Shown here: piece by piece, positions 1-10,554 of the stretch
Numbering within the stretch: position 1 is the stretch's first letter
Layout: each line of letters starts with the position of its first letter
NCBI GenBank assembly: GCA_000831005.1
Contig: CP007152.1
Span: forward strand, 2,976,001-3,040,000
From: Marinobacter salarius
GTDB taxonomy: Bacteria > Pseudomonadota > Gammaproteobacteria > Pseudomonadales > Oleiphilaceae
Direction of reading: 5' to 3'
Length of the DNA: 64,000 nt
Position numbers and translations under genes: made by a program
Notes under the pieces: generated by a model
What the model was told of the DNA's origin: nothing
The model's input: the letters and a program-made list of their open reading frames with translations, nothing else
Databases searched by the model: none

Positions 1-1
1 A

Positions 2-1062
2 ATGAGTCGCGCCCCTGTTTCATCTGGTGACCGTGCTATCGGCACCGTAGCCATTCGCTGGCATGGCGGAAGTCTTGAATTGCTGGATCAGCGGCTGCTG
101 CCGGACCAGGAACACTGGATTACGCTGGAGCTCCGCCGGGGTGGCTCAGAGTATCCGCAATATGGTGGTGCGTGGGGCGCCGGCGATCGGAATCAGCGCC
201 GCGTACGGTGTTGCTCTTGCAGCCCGGCACGCTGGTGGCGGTGACTGGAAAGCGGAGATCAAGCAGGCCATTCGCGAACTGGCGGCCTCCCGGCCAACGG
301 CGGTGAACCTGTTCTGGGCGCTGCAGAAAATGGAGCAGGTGTTCTCAGAATGTCACTCCCTGGAGGAGGCGGTAAAGCGCCTCTCCGAAACGGCGGTTCA
401 AATCCATAAGGACGACCTGTCTGCCAATCTGGCAATGGCGGATTATGCACTGGCCCACATGGATGCCAGCAAACCGTTTTCGGTTCTGACCCACTGCAAT
501 ACCGGGGCGCTTGCCACCGGCGGCTACGGCACAGCGCTGGGAGTGATCCGGCGTCTGCATGAGAAAAAGCTGTTGAAGGATGTGTTTGCCGATGAGACCC
601 GGCCTTGGCTTCAGGGTAGCCGATTGACCGCCTGGGAACTGGCAAGGGATGGAATTCCGGTGACGCTCAACGCAGATGGGGCGGCGGCGTCGATACTAGC
701 GGCGGGTCATGTGCGTTGGGTGATTGTCGGCGCGGACCGAATTACGGCCAACGGTGATGTGGCCAACAAGATTGGCACCTATAGCCTGGCGGTCCTGGCC
801 CGGCATCATAAAGTCGGTTTTATGGTGGTGGCACCGTCCAGTACGGTGGATATGGCCCTCGCATCGGGGAAGGACATCCCGATTGAAGAACGCGAGGGGG
901 AGGAGCTCAGGCAGGTTCGGGGCGTTCAGATCGCCCGCCGGCGTGAAGGCGTTTAACCCGGTGTTCGATGTGACGCCGGCCAGTCTGATCGACGTCATCG
1001 TCACTGAGAAGGGTGTGGTCAGCACCCCGAACCTGACCGGTATGGCGGGATTGTTTAGCTGA
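2..1062 (+). CDS. mtnA: S-methyl-5-thioribose-1-phosphate isomerase (frame broken at two sites)
   Basis: Cytosolic isomerase of the methionine salvage pathway, converting 5-methylthioribose-1-phosphate to the ribulose form. Family motifs are read across three frames: [12 protein letters not shown] near residue 55, [53 protein letters not shown], and [17 protein letters not shown] near the C-terminus. The first break is near 130-145. The second is near 932-938, where restoring two C residues gives IAPAGVK. The ATG at position 2 fits the family start, but upstream context is missing. It converges on prc with a gap of only 6 nt. Identity is certain; whether the breaks are real is doubtful. Confidence 0.93.
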
Positions 1063-1068
1063 AACCCT

Positions 1069-3206
1069 TTACTGGCCTGACTTGCCGCTCAGCGTGTTCG
1101 CCTGGGCGGTGATCTGCTTGGGAGCCAGGATGGACGCCATGCGCTGATCCAGCTCAAGCATATCCGCCATGATGTTACCGCCTTCGCGGATAATGAAATC
1201 CAGTTCGTCGTCTGCGCCGTCTGGTTCCGCCGCCTGCTCGTCCTGCCAGTCGTCCAGCGCGTCCAGGCTTTCGAAGGCTTCTTCACCGTGTATGGCGCGG
1301 CGTGCGTTGGCGATGGTCAACCGGGTGCTCTCAATCTGTGACTGATATTCCTTGCGCTTTTCAAGGTTCAGGCTGACGTATTCCTGTTCGCGTTGTTGCT
1401 TCAGGAATTCGATTTCCTTCTGCAGCAAGCTGAACTCCGGGTTTTCCTCAAACCGGGTATCGTGGCGCTTCCGGAGTTCATCGATAACACCGCTGAAGTC
1501 GAAGTAGCGCGCATGTGGCACGGCTTCAATCTGGTCCCAGGGCAGGGCGTGGTCCAGCGCATCCTCGCCGATACGGGTCTTGTCCACGCGCGACGGAATT
1601 TCTATGTCCGGAATCACGCCTTTGTGCTGGGTCGAGCCGCCGGACACGCGGTAGAACTTGCTCTGGGTGATTTTCAGCTGGCCGTGATTCAGCGGCCGAA
1701 CAGCCTGTACCGTGCCTTTTCCGAAGGTCTGGGAGCCAACCACAAGGCCCCGGCCGTAATCCTGGATGGCACCGGCAAAAATCTCCGAGGCGGAGGCACT
1801 CATTCGGTTGACCAGCACCACCAGCGGCCCGTCATAGGCAACGGATGGGTCCTCGTCGTTGAGTACCTGTACGTCGTTGTTGGAGTTGCGAATCTGTACC
1901 GTTGGGCCTTCCTCGATGAACAGGCCGACCAGGTCGTTGGCTTCATGAAGTGCGCCGCCGCCGTTATTGCGGAGGTCCATCACCACGCCATCGACGCCAT
2001 CTGCCTTCAACTCGTCGATCAGTTTGCGAACATCCCGGGTGGTGCTTTTGTAGTTGGGATCGCCATCCTGCATCGCCTTGAAGTCGGCGTAGAAGGTGGG
2101 AATGTTAATGACGCCGATGCTGTAAGTGGTATTGCCGCGTTCGAACTCGATGACTTCCTTGCTGGCGCTTTGTTCCTCCAGCTTCACTTTGTCCCGCTCA
2201 ATGGCGATGGTTTCAGTGACGGTTTCATCCGGGGCATCGGCGGGGATGACTTCCAGGGTCACCGTGGATTCGCGGGGGCCGCGAATCAGATCCACAACCT
2301 CGTCGAGGCGCCAGCCGATGACGTTGACGGGCTTTTCCTCGTCGTCCTGTTTGACCGACACGATACGGTCTGCCGGCTCAAGCTGGCCTTGCTTTGAGGC
2401 AGGCCCACCCGGTACCAGGCGAACCACCTTGGTGTATTCGTTGTCTGATTGCAGCACTGCGCCGATGCCTCGAGGGACAGGCTCATGTTGATATTGAAAT
2501 TCTCGGACGTGCGCGGTGAAAAGTAGGAGGTATGCGGGTCCCACATGCCCGCGAAGGCGTTCATGTAAGCCTGGAACGCGTCCTCGCTACGTGCCTGGTA
2601 GGCGCGCTTCAACTGGCCTTCATAGCGCCGCTGCAGAGCCTCCTTGATGGATTCGTCATCGGAATCGTTGAGGCGTTGTGCCAGGACGGCGTTCTTGATC
2701 CTTTTTACCCACAGGTCGTCCAGTGCTTCCCTGTCGGCGGCCCAATCGGCGTCGGAGCGGTCCAGCAGGATGCGTTCGTCGGCACTGAAGTCGAGCTTGT
2801 CGATGCCGTTGTCGATCAGGTCGAGAGCGAACTCGAGGCGTTCAATGATGCGTTGCTGAACCAGGTTGTAGATATCAAAACCCGGTTGCAGTTGACCGGT
2901 TTTGAGCGCCGATCCGAGCCCAAGCCGAATCGCACTGAGCTTGTCGATGTCTTTCTGTGTCAGGTAGACGCGCTGGCCATCCAGGTAGTCAAGATAAGCG
3001 TCAAACACATCCCCAGACAGCGAGTCGTTAATGCTCAAATCGCGGAAGTGGGTGAACTGCAATTGGCGGGCAATCAATATGTTGGCGCGAGCCTGCTCCA
3101 CCGTTGGAGACACCGGCTGGTAGACCTTGTCGGTATCCAGATTGGCCGATACAGGCACAGCGAGTGCGAGCGTGAGAGCCAGGGCAAAGGTTTTTTTGCC
3201 GGGCAT
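1069..3206 (-). CDS. prc: Tail-specific C-terminal processing protease Prc (one frame break)
   Basis: Periplasmic serine protease of the S41 family that trims or degrades proteins by their C-terminal tails. It has an N-terminal signal peptide (MPGKKTFALALTLALAVPVSA), a Tsp N-terminal region, a PDZ domain and the protease domain. The Ser/Lys dyad lies in NRMSASASEIF and QTFGKGTVQ, and the substrate-cleft motif is DLRNNGGGAL. The C-terminal DUF3340-like region is charged and helical. The frame breaks near 2466-2475; adding one G gives SLEGIGAV. I chose the ATG at 3206 because it places the signal peptide at the N-terminus. Its upstream GGTGGAG is too close to be a good ribosome site, so the in-frame ATG at 3260 remains possible. 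Confidence 0.92.
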
Positions 3207-3506
3207 GACTCCACCCATGGTCGTGCTGTAACGGGTGACAAATCGTTCCGCGATGCTCATAAGCTTTGTTACCTGACGGTGTGGACGATACCCTGCGCTG
3301 CGGAGAGGGACCCATGATGAGCGGCCGCTGGCAGTTGATTAAGCGCTTTTTGGGTATCGCTGGATTGGCTCATGGTTTTATTGTAGGCAAGCACAGAACC
3401 GGTTGCCATAGTGGGGAAGTTTCGATACGTGACAATCTGTCCATGAAGTCGTCAGATTTGTGAACGCGGGGGCCGGCGGAAAGCCAGCGAGAAACCTTTG
3501 GTGACC

Positions 3507-3543
3507 CCCTTGCCGGAGCGCGCAGGTGCAGCTCCGGCAAGGG
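3507..3543 (-). terminator. Strong hairpin downstream of the fadJ-like gene
   Basis: Perfect 13-bp arms, CCCTTGCCGGAGC at 3507-3519 and GCTCCGGCAAGGG at 3531-3543, with an 11-nt loop. It starts 11 nt past the fadJ-like stop codon and before prc. There is no U-run after it in the minus direction, so it may stabilise the mRNA 3' end or act as a Rho-linked terminator. The rest of the gap before prc (3207-3506) shows nothing else I can name. Confidence 0.55.
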
Positions 3544-3553
3544 AAGGGGTTGA

Positions 3554-5703
3554 TTACTCGAAGACCGCGTTGCGTTCTGCCTTGTCCAGCAACAGACGGG
3601 GTGGGTTGAATCGCTCACCAAAGCGCTTGGCCAGGACTTTTGCCCGTTCTGCAAAGGCTCTGACACCGTATTGGTTGATGAACTGGATGGCACCGCCGGT
3701 CCAGGGGGCAAAGCCAATACCGAATATACTGCCGATGTTGGCGTCTTCAACGGTCCGGAGTACGCCTTCTTCCAGGCAGCGTACGGTTTCGATGGCCTGG
3801 ATGAACAGGATGCGGTCTTTCAGCTCCTGGAGGTCCGTGTTCCGGGCTTTTTCCCGATCGACAAACAGTGTGTCCAGTTCCGGCCAGAGGTGCTTTTTCC
3901 CGGATTGCGGATACTCGTAGAAGCCGGCACCGGCGGCCTTGCCCTTGCGGTCGTGGCTGCCGACCATCTGGTCGATGACGCTTCCGCCGGGTGCGCGTTC
4001 CAGGTTTGACCGGCCGCTTCCGTGTCTTTTTTGCTCTGGTCGCGGATATGTTGCATAAGGGTCATGCTGACTTCATCAGAAATCGCCAGCGGGCCGACCG
4101 GCATGCCGGCCAATACGCCTGCGTTTTCGATGCTGGACGGATGGATACCTTCACCCAGCATGGCGATGCCTTCATTGACGAAGGTGCCAAACACCCGTGA
4201 GGTGAAGAACCCGCGGCTGTCGTTGACCACAATGGGGATCTTGCCGATCTGCTGGACGTAATCAAAGGCGCGGGCGAGGGTGTCGTCAGATGTTTTCTCA
4301 CCCACGATGATTTCCACCAGTTGCATCTTGTCCACCGGCGAAAAGAAGTGCAGCCCAATGAATTTTTCGGGCCGAGCCGAGGCCTTGGCCAATTGGGTAA
4401 TGGGAATGGTGGAGGTGTTGGACGCAAAGAGACCGTTCCCGGCCAGTTTCGCTTCCGCTTCCTGGGTGACTTTTGCTTTCAGGTTGCTGTCTTCAAAAAC
4501 GGCCTCGATGACCAGATCGCATCCTTCCAGGTCGTCCGCGGAACCAGTGGCCTTAATGCGGTTCAATATCTCGGCTTTCTGTTCTTCCGTCATGCGCCCA
4601 CGGCTGACTTTTTTCGCCAGCAGTTTCTCGGAATAGGCCTTGCCTTTTTCCGCGTTTTCCGTGGAAACGTCCTTGAGGACCACATCCAGGCCTCGGGTTG
4701 CGGTGGAGTAGGCGATGCCCGCGCCCATCATGCCGGCGCCAAGGACGCCCACTTTGCGGAAGGTTTCCTTCTCAACACCCTGCGGGCGGCTTTCGCCGGC
4801 GTTGACCGCGTTAAGCTGAAACCAGAAAGTGCCGGTCATGTTCTTGGCGACCTGACCAATAACCAGTTCCGCGAAATAGCGGGTTTCGATCAGGCTGCCA
4901 TTGTCGAAGTCCACTTGGGCACCTTCCACGGCGGCGGACAGGATACGCTCCGGGGCGGGGTAGCAGCCTTTGGTTTTCTGCTTGAGCATTGCCGGCGCAA
5001 TAGCCAGTTTCTGGGCCATGGCGGGGTGGTGAGGCGCGCCGCCAGGAAACTTGAAGCCTTTCTGGTCCCAAGGCTGCTGGCTCTTTGGATTGGCGTCGAT
5101 AAAGGCCCGTGCCTTGGCCATCATGTCGTCGGTGGACGAGGCCAGTTCATTAACAATGCCGGCCTTAAGCGCCGCTTTTGGGTTTACCTTTTTGCCTTCC
5201 ATCAGGAAGGGGAAGGCCGCTTCCAAACCGATCATACGGGGCAGGCGTTGAGTGCCGCCGCCACCGGGCAACAGTCCAAGGGTGACTTCCGGAAGGCCCA
5301 GTTGAATCTTGTCTTCGTCCAGAACAACCCGGTGATGGCACGCCAGGCAGATTTCCAGACCACCACCGAGGGCAGAGCCATTGATGGCTGCCACGATGGG
5401 TTTGCCGCTGGTTTCGAGGACGCGCATCTCGGCTTTCATGCCGTTGACCATGTCTTCAAAGGCACCGGCGTCTTCCCGGGTTACTTTGTACAGCTCTTTC
5501 AGGTCACCGCCGGCAAAGAAGGTTTTCTTGGCGGAGGTGACAATAATGCCGCGGATATTGTCGAGATCGCTTTTAACCTTGCCCACTGTCTCCGTCAGTG
5601 CCGCTCGAAAATCGGCGTTCATGGTGTTGGCGGACTGGCCGGGCATGTCGATGGTCAGGGTCAGGATCTGGTCTGAACCCAGGTCGTAGTGAATGGCGCT
5701 CAT
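3554..5703 (-). CDS. fadJ: Bifunctional enoyl-CoA hydratase / 3-hydroxyacyl-CoA dehydrogenase, FadJ-like (one frame break)
   Basis: Multifunctional alpha subunit of fatty-acid beta-oxidation. Residues 1-190 are an enoyl-CoA hydratase/isomerase domain with the oxyanion-hole motif GSALGGGLEICLA. From about residue 315 there is an NAD-binding Rossmann domain (GVLGAGMMGAGIAY), then the dehydrogenase motif GLHFFSPVDKM with the catalytic His. A C-terminal dehydrogenase domain (MVGSHDRKGKAAGAGFYEYP) follows. The frame breaks near 4003-4006; one extra G gives TWERAPGGSVIDQMVG. The start has a good ribosome site, GAGAGGAG. The gene lies 32 nt downstream of the thiolase, the fadI-fadJ order rather than fadB-fadA, so the symbol is by class and order only. 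Confidence 0.9.
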
Positions 5704-5735
5704 AGTTGGTTCTCCTCTCAGAATCAGTCGTCGGC

Positions 5736-6943
5736 TCAGACGCGCTCAATGATGGTGGCAATACCCATTCCACCACCCACACACAGGGTGGCCAGGCCGT
5801 AGCGCAGTTCTCTCCGCTCCAGTTCGTCGAGCAGGGTGCCCAGGATCATAGCGCCAGTGGCCCCCAGTGGGTGGCCCATGGCGATAGCACCGCCGTTCAC
5901 GTTCACTTTTTCGTCCGGAACCGACAACTCCTTCTGGAAGCGCATCACCACGGAGGCAAACGCTTCGTTTACTTCGAACAAGTCGATCTGGTCGACTGTC
6001 ATGCCAGCTTTTTCCAGCGCCTTGCGAGCCGCCGGGGCAGGGCCGGTCAGCATGATAGTGGGGTCGGTGCTGGTGACCGCTGTGGCCAGGATACGTGCTC
6101 GGGGTTTGAGCCCCATGGCCTTGCCCTTGGCTTCGCTGCCAATAAGGAGCGCCGTGGCGCCATCCACAATGCCGGAGGAGTTGCCGGCATGATGTACGTG
6201 ATTGATTTTCTCCACGTAGTGGTATTTTTCCCGGGCGACGCCGTCGAAGCCCATTTCACCCATCATCTGGAACGAGGGCTTGAGGCTGGACAGGGATTCC
6301 ACCGTGGTGTTGCCGCGTACATGCTCGTCACGATCCAGGATCATCACGCCATTCTGGTCGGTAACCGGAACGATGGACTTTGAAAAATAGCCTTTTTCCC
6401 AGGCGTTGGCGGCCTTTTGTTGTGACTTCACCGCAAACCCGTCTACATCCTCCCGGCTAAAGCTTCCAGTGTTGCAATCAGGTCCGCGCCGATGCCCTGT
6501 GGCATGAAGCCAGTGTGCAGGTTGGTGGCCGGGTCCGTGGCCCAGGCACCGCCATCGGAACCCATGGGAACGCGAGACATGCCTTCAACACCGCCGGCAA
6601 CCACCAGGTCTTCCCACCCGGAACGAACCTTCATCGCCGCCAGGTTGACGGCCTCAAGGCCGGATGCACAGAATCGGTTCAGGGTGACACCGGCTACAAC
6701 TTCGTCCCAGTCCGCGGCCAGGGCGGCGGTTTTGGCAATATCCGCACCCTGGTCGCCAACCGCGGTCACGCAGCCCATAACGATGTCGTCCACCTGGGCG
6801 GTGTCCAGGCTGTTTCTCTCCTGTAGCGCCTTGAGAACGGTGGTCAGCAGGGTAATGGGTTTAACGCTGTGCAGGGCACCGTCTTTCTTGCCGCGCCCCC
6901 GGGGCGTACGAACCGCATCGAAGATATAGGCTTCGGTGGTCAT
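5736..6943 (-). CDS. fadI: Acetyl-CoA C-acyltransferase (thiolase), FadI-like (one frame break)
   Basis: Thiolase that carries out the last step of beta-oxidation, releasing acetyl-CoA. The nucleophilic Cys is in [12 protein letters not shown], and the other active-site motifs are [24 protein letters not shown] and CVGGGMG. The start [18 protein letters not shown] is typical of the family and is preceded by GGACAGGA. The frame breaks near 6460, where one added base gives [19 protein letters not shown]. It is the first gene of a two-gene operon with the FadJ-like protein. Calling it FadI rather than a general acetyl-CoA acetyltransferase rests on gene order only. Confidence 0.88.
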
Positions 6944-7131
6944 TTCCTGTCCTCTGTTGGTCGTTGACTCAGTAATAGCATCGCGAAGGGTAACCATAGC
7001 GGGTCCTGACGGGTAAGCGTAATGACGAGCACTGCCAATCGAATTGGCGAAACTGCTCAATCCGGTCATGACAATTTCAGGGTAGGGTTCTATGGTGTAG
7101 ACAGGTACCCATCACAAGCAGGAGCAAGGCG

Positions 7132-7395
7132 ATGTCCCTGAGAGATGCCATCGATAACTTTTACGAGCCGCTGGTTGCGGAAGCCATTGATGAAACAAGA
7201 GGGGATGGTGACAGCCAGGACTACCTGACCGACGTGATGTGTGTGGCGCTGAATCGGCTGCCAGCCAAATACTACCGCCACAGCATCGATATGATGTTCT
7301 ACCTCGCCGACGGCGAACTCGAGACCATGAAAAAACAGGCCCTGACCGCCGTTCGGGAGGCCAGGGAGTTTGTGAAGAGCCATCAGCGCGAATAA
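7132..7395 (+). CDS. ComFB-family protein (late competence development)
   Basis: An 87-residue protein containing the family's conserved block DYLTDVMCVALNRLPAKYYRHSIDMMFYL in its middle (residues about 36-65, read in pieces). In cyanobacteria and Gram-positives such proteins are linked to competence or c-di-nucleotide signalling; the role here is unknown. It is divergent from the thiolase operon with 188 nt between them. The ATG follows AAGCAGGAGCAAGGCG. The last seven codons, including the stop, belong to a short tandem repeat (see 7375-7436). The window is rich in c-di-GMP proteins, which makes a signalling role possible but unproven. Confidence 0.75.
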   Translation: MSLRDAIDNFYEPLVAEAIDETRGDGDSQDYLTDVMCVALNRLPAKYYRHSIDMMFYLADGELETMKKQALTAVREAREFVKSHQRE

Positions 7396-7436
7396 AAGAG
7401 CCATCAGCGGGAATGAAAAGCCATCAGCGCGATGGT
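7375..7436 (+). repeat. Three tandem copies of a 21-bp gene-end repeat
   Basis: The last codons of the ComFB-like gene and its stop (AAGAGCCATCAGCGCGAATAA, 7375-7395) are repeated at 7396-7416 with C to G and TAA to TGA changes. A third copy at 7417-7436 lacks one base. The third copy reaches the stop codon of the convergent DUF349 gene at 7436-7438. It looks like slippage or unequal duplication at the gene end. Confidence 0.8.
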
Positions 7437-9901
7437 TAGCTCTCCCGCAGTACAGCCTCCAACGCCTTGCCAAGCCGTTCAGCCAGGGGCTCACTGACAA
7501 CATCCACTGGTTGAACCACACACCAGTTGGCAACCAGCATTTCCAGTTGCCTTGATTTGTCGCTGTCCGAAGAAGCGTTGCCCATGCCTTCGGCAAGTCG
7601 CTGTACCTGAATTTCCATGCGACGGCCCTGGTCTTCCGCCGGTGACGGCACTTCCGCCAGTATCTCCGCCCGAATCACCAGTTCTACCGGGTCTGGCTGG
7701 CCCACATCGGCAGCCAGACCGGCCCAATGCTGTGGCAGTGCCTCGCTGTCCAGGGTGCTTGAACTCCGGGCGTTGATCCAAGTTTTCCAGGTATCTATCT
7801 GATCCTGCAGCTGGCGGGTCGAAACCAGCCCTGAAAGGCGACTGCGTTCCTGGCTGACTCGCTCTTTGCTGCCCGCAGACAATGGCTCGTTTCTGAGCGA
7901 GTCAAGTTCAGCCAGTGTCGCTTTGAGCACATCAAGGCTGCTATCGGAGCCCGCCGATTGGCAGGCTTCAAGCACCGGCCCCGCTTTTTCATCCGCCTCA
8001 CGGGAAAGCTGTTCCTGCTCATTCTTGCGGGCATCCCTTCGCGCGAAGATCTGGTCGCAGGCTTTGCGGAACGCTTGCCACAGTTTTCGGTCTTCGCGGT
8101 GTCGGGTAATGCCAATGCTCGTCCACTCTGTTTGCAGGGCTTTCGCCTGGCTCATGGCATCGCCCAGGGGCTCGTGTTCAATCAGGGCTTCCGCTCGCTC
8201 AACAATGCCCTGTTTAAGAGCTTCGTTCTTCTTACGCTCGGTATCCAGCGGCGCCTCGAGCTGTTTCAGCAGGTCGTCGAACCGTTTCTGAACCGGGCGA
8301 TTGTCGCGAAATTCCACGGGCCAGGCCGCTTTCCACTCTTCACGTGCGGTCTGGTGTATGCGTTCGGCCGCTTTCCAGTCAATGTTATTCCAGTCGGCGT
8401 TGTCGAGGAATGTGCCTAGCTGATCGCAAATCGTCTTGCGGGTTTCCAGGTTTGCCTGTTTCAGCCCGGACTTGGCAGAGAAATAGGCCTTGCAGGGCTC
8501 ATACGCCTGATCCGAGGCCTGCTTGAACCGTGACCACAAGTCGCGATCGGAAGAACCTCCCAAACCCCGCCACTCATTCTGCAGTTCCTTGATTCGCTCA
8601 GCCTTGGCTTCCGGTTCCATGGGCTGGTTTGCCAGGTATTCCATCTGTTCGCAGAGCGACTCCTGTTTCGGGCGCGTTGCAAAGCCCTGCCAGTCTGTCA
8701 GTTCGCGAAGCTGGCCGCCGAGCAGGTGCATTCGTGGTTGCAGTGATTTGCCGTGGCGATGATCAAGGCCTTTTGCGAGTTGTTGTGCGGCCTTGAAGTG
8801 CTGGCGGGACTCCTTCAACTGCTTGGATTCGAGAGCTTCCTCCAGCTTATCCAACACCTGCCGAAGCGAATCAGCCAAGGCCTTCTGTTCTTCCGAGTCT
8901 GGCTTGTTGGTTTTTGCAGGGCGGGGTTTTCCCGCAAGGCGATTCAGAGCGTCCAGCAAGGTGGGGCGCCTGAAATCGCGGGGCCAGTCGACGGTTTCCA
9001 GTATCACCCTGGCTTGATCGGTCTGCTTGCTATCATCGGTGTCACTGCTGTCGGTGGCTTGCAACGCCATGATCTCGTCGCGGTGCTGGCCGAGGCGCTT
9101 GACTGCGGATATATAACTCCGCAGCGACTGCATCAGGTTCTCGTAGGTTTTCTGTTCCTGTTTCTCCACCTGGGTGTCCCGGGTGGCTTCCAGCCAGCGG
9201 TTCTCCTGGGTTTTCTGCAAGGCATCCAGGGAGGCCAGGGAGGGTTCCAGGTCCGGATCCTGATGTTTCAGTTCGTCAAGGGTGTCTTCCAGTAAGGACA
9301 ACGTTTCCGCCCGTTGGCTCTTTTGCTCTTGCTGATGCCTCAGCTGATCCTTTTCGGCCTGCATCTCGCGCAGCCGTTCGCGGCATTGGTGAACAGCCTG
9401 CAGGAACTCCGTGGTTTGTTCCTGTGAGGCCTGAGCTTCCACATCAGCCCACTTTTGGAGGAGTGCGTCCAGACGCGCCTCAAATAACTTCGTGTCGTCG
9501 CTGCGGGCCTGCTCAACCGCATGACGCACGATGGTTTGAATGGTTTCGGCCAGTTTTCGTTGTCGATCTTCGTCGTCGCGAATACGTTGCAGCTTCTGGC
9601 GAACGATTTGATAGACCCCTTTGTCCTTGCCTTTGGCAAGCTTCTGGACGCGCTGCAGGGTGGCTTTTTCTGTCAGTGCTTCCGCCGCCTCGCTGCGTAT
9701 ACCTGCTGTCAGGCCGCCAATGGCCAGTACCTCGAGTTCGCCTTCGGACGGGTTGGCTTTCAGTGCTTCTGCCTGCAGCTCTCGTTGGTCATCCTGCCTG
9801 CTTGTCTTGTCGGCCTCTTCCTTCGTAGCTTCCTTGCGAGGGGTAACGGCAGTCGCGGTTGCTTTGCGATTTCCAAACAGTTTCTGGATGAATGCGGCCA
9901 T
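7436..9901 (-). CDS. DUF349 domain-containing protein
   Basis: A soluble, mostly helical protein of about 821 residues, rich in Glu, Lys and Gln, with several DUF349-like repeats. Tryptophan-centred motifs are visible, such as ELQNEWRGLGG, REEWKAAWPVEF and LQTEWTSIGITRHREDRKLW followed by AFRKACDQIFARRDA. Much of it should form coiled coils. The function of the family is not established. The start MAAFIQKLFGNRK at 9901 was chosen because AAAGGATAACCCC precedes it. The frame is intact. It is divergent from recX and convergent with the ComFB-like gene. Confidence 0.85.
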   Translation of the reverse strand: MAAFIQKLFGNRKATATAVTPRKEATKEEADKTSRQDDQRELQAEALKANPSEGELEVLAIGGLTAGIRSEAAEALTEKATLQRVQKLAKGKDKGVYQIVRQKLQRIRDDEDRQRKLAETIQTIVRHAVEQARSDDTKLFEARLDALLQKWADVEAQASQEQTTEFLQAVHQCRERLREMQAEKDQLRHQQEQKSQRAETLSLLEDTLDELKHQDPDLEPSLASLDALQKTQENRWLEATRDTQVEKQEQKTYENLMQSLRSYISAVKRLGQHRDEIMALQATDSSDTDDSKQTDQARVILETVDWPRDFRRPTLLDALNRLAGKPRPAKTNKPDSEEQKALADSLRQVLDKLEEALESKQLKESRQHFKAAQQLAKGLDHRHGKSLQPRMHLLGGQLRELTDWQGFATRPKQESLCEQMEYLANQPMEPEAKAERIKELQNEWRGLGGSSDRDLWSRFKQASDQAYEPCKAYFSAKSGLKQANLETRKTICDQLGTFLDNADWNNIDWKAAERIHQTAREEWKAAWPVEFRDNRPVQKRFDDLLKQLEAPLDTERKKNEALKQGIVERAEALIEHEPLGDAMSQAKALQTEWTSIGITRHREDRKLWQAFRKACDQIFARRDARKNEQEQLSREADEKAGPVLEACQSAGSDSSLDVLKATLAELDSLRNEPLSAGSKERVSQERSRLSGLVSTRQLQDQIDTWKTWINARSSSTLDSEALPQHWAGLAADVGQPDPVELVIRAEILAEVPSPAEDQGRRMEIQVQRLAEGMGNASSDSDKSRQLEMLVANWCVVQPVDVVSEPLAERLGKALEAVLRES

Positions 9902-10086
9902 GGGGTTATCCTTTGATATTGAAACCAGTTCCCGGTGCCGGCAAAGTAAGCAGGCACCAGCCATCGGCGTTGTCCGGAGTTCCGGGTGCCGGGTACGTCA
10001 GCTGATCGATCCATGGAATTGAACGGTCAGCTGTATCAGGTGGGGGCTAGTCTAGCGTTTTGTCGGCATTTGCGGGAAGAGTCTGA

Positions 10087-10554
10087 ATGGGAAAAGCATC
10101 AAATCCGGAAGATCAGGACCACAAGGCGCGTTCCGCCGCGTTGCGACTGCTCGCCAGACGGGAGCACAGCCGTTTGGAACTCGCGCTTAAGCTCAAGCAG
10201 AGGAAGATCGAATCGGATGTTATTGAGCAGGTTCTGGACGACTATGAAACCGAAGGTTGGTTGAGTGATGAGCGATTCGCGGAGGTCTATGCCCGGCAGC
10301 GGATGGATCTGGGCTACGGGCCGCTGAGAATCCAGGCTGAACTCCAGCAAAGGGGTATCCAGGAGCCGCCGTCCTGCGTCCGGGAAATGAACGACACGGA
10401 CTGGTCCGACCGGGCGACGCTGCTTCGGGAGAAGCGGTTCGGGCTCAGCGATATCCGCGATGACTGGGATGAAAAAGCTCGCCAGGCCCGCTTTCTTGCC
10501 CGTCGGGGGTTTTCCTCCGAGCACGTGGAAAGCGCGCTTGAGCAACGGCTATAG
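10087..10554 (+). CDS. recX: Regulatory protein RecX
   Basis: A small helical protein that binds RecA filaments and modulates recombination and SOS. At 155 residues it has the usual RecX length. Typical motifs are ALRLLARREHSRLELALKL, YETEGWLSDERFAEVYARQR and the C-terminal RQARFLARRGFSSEHVESAL. recA is not next to it here; upstream is the divergent DUF349 gene, so this copy is uncoupled from recA within the window. Its stop overlaps the 3' end of the convergent mltF by a few bases. Confidence 0.9.
   Translation: MGKASNPEDQDHKARSAALRLLARREHSRLELALKLKQRKIESDVIEQVLDDYETEGWLSDERFAEVYARQRMDLGYGPLRIQAELQQRGIQEPPSCVREMNDTDWSDRATLLREKRFGLSDIRDDWDEKARQARFLARRGFSSEHVESALEQRL

Noticed and set aside
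4321..5676. A 450-codon + strand frame opposite the FadJ-like gene
   Set aside because: It covers a gene with complete catalytic motifs on the other strand and has no recognisable motif itself.
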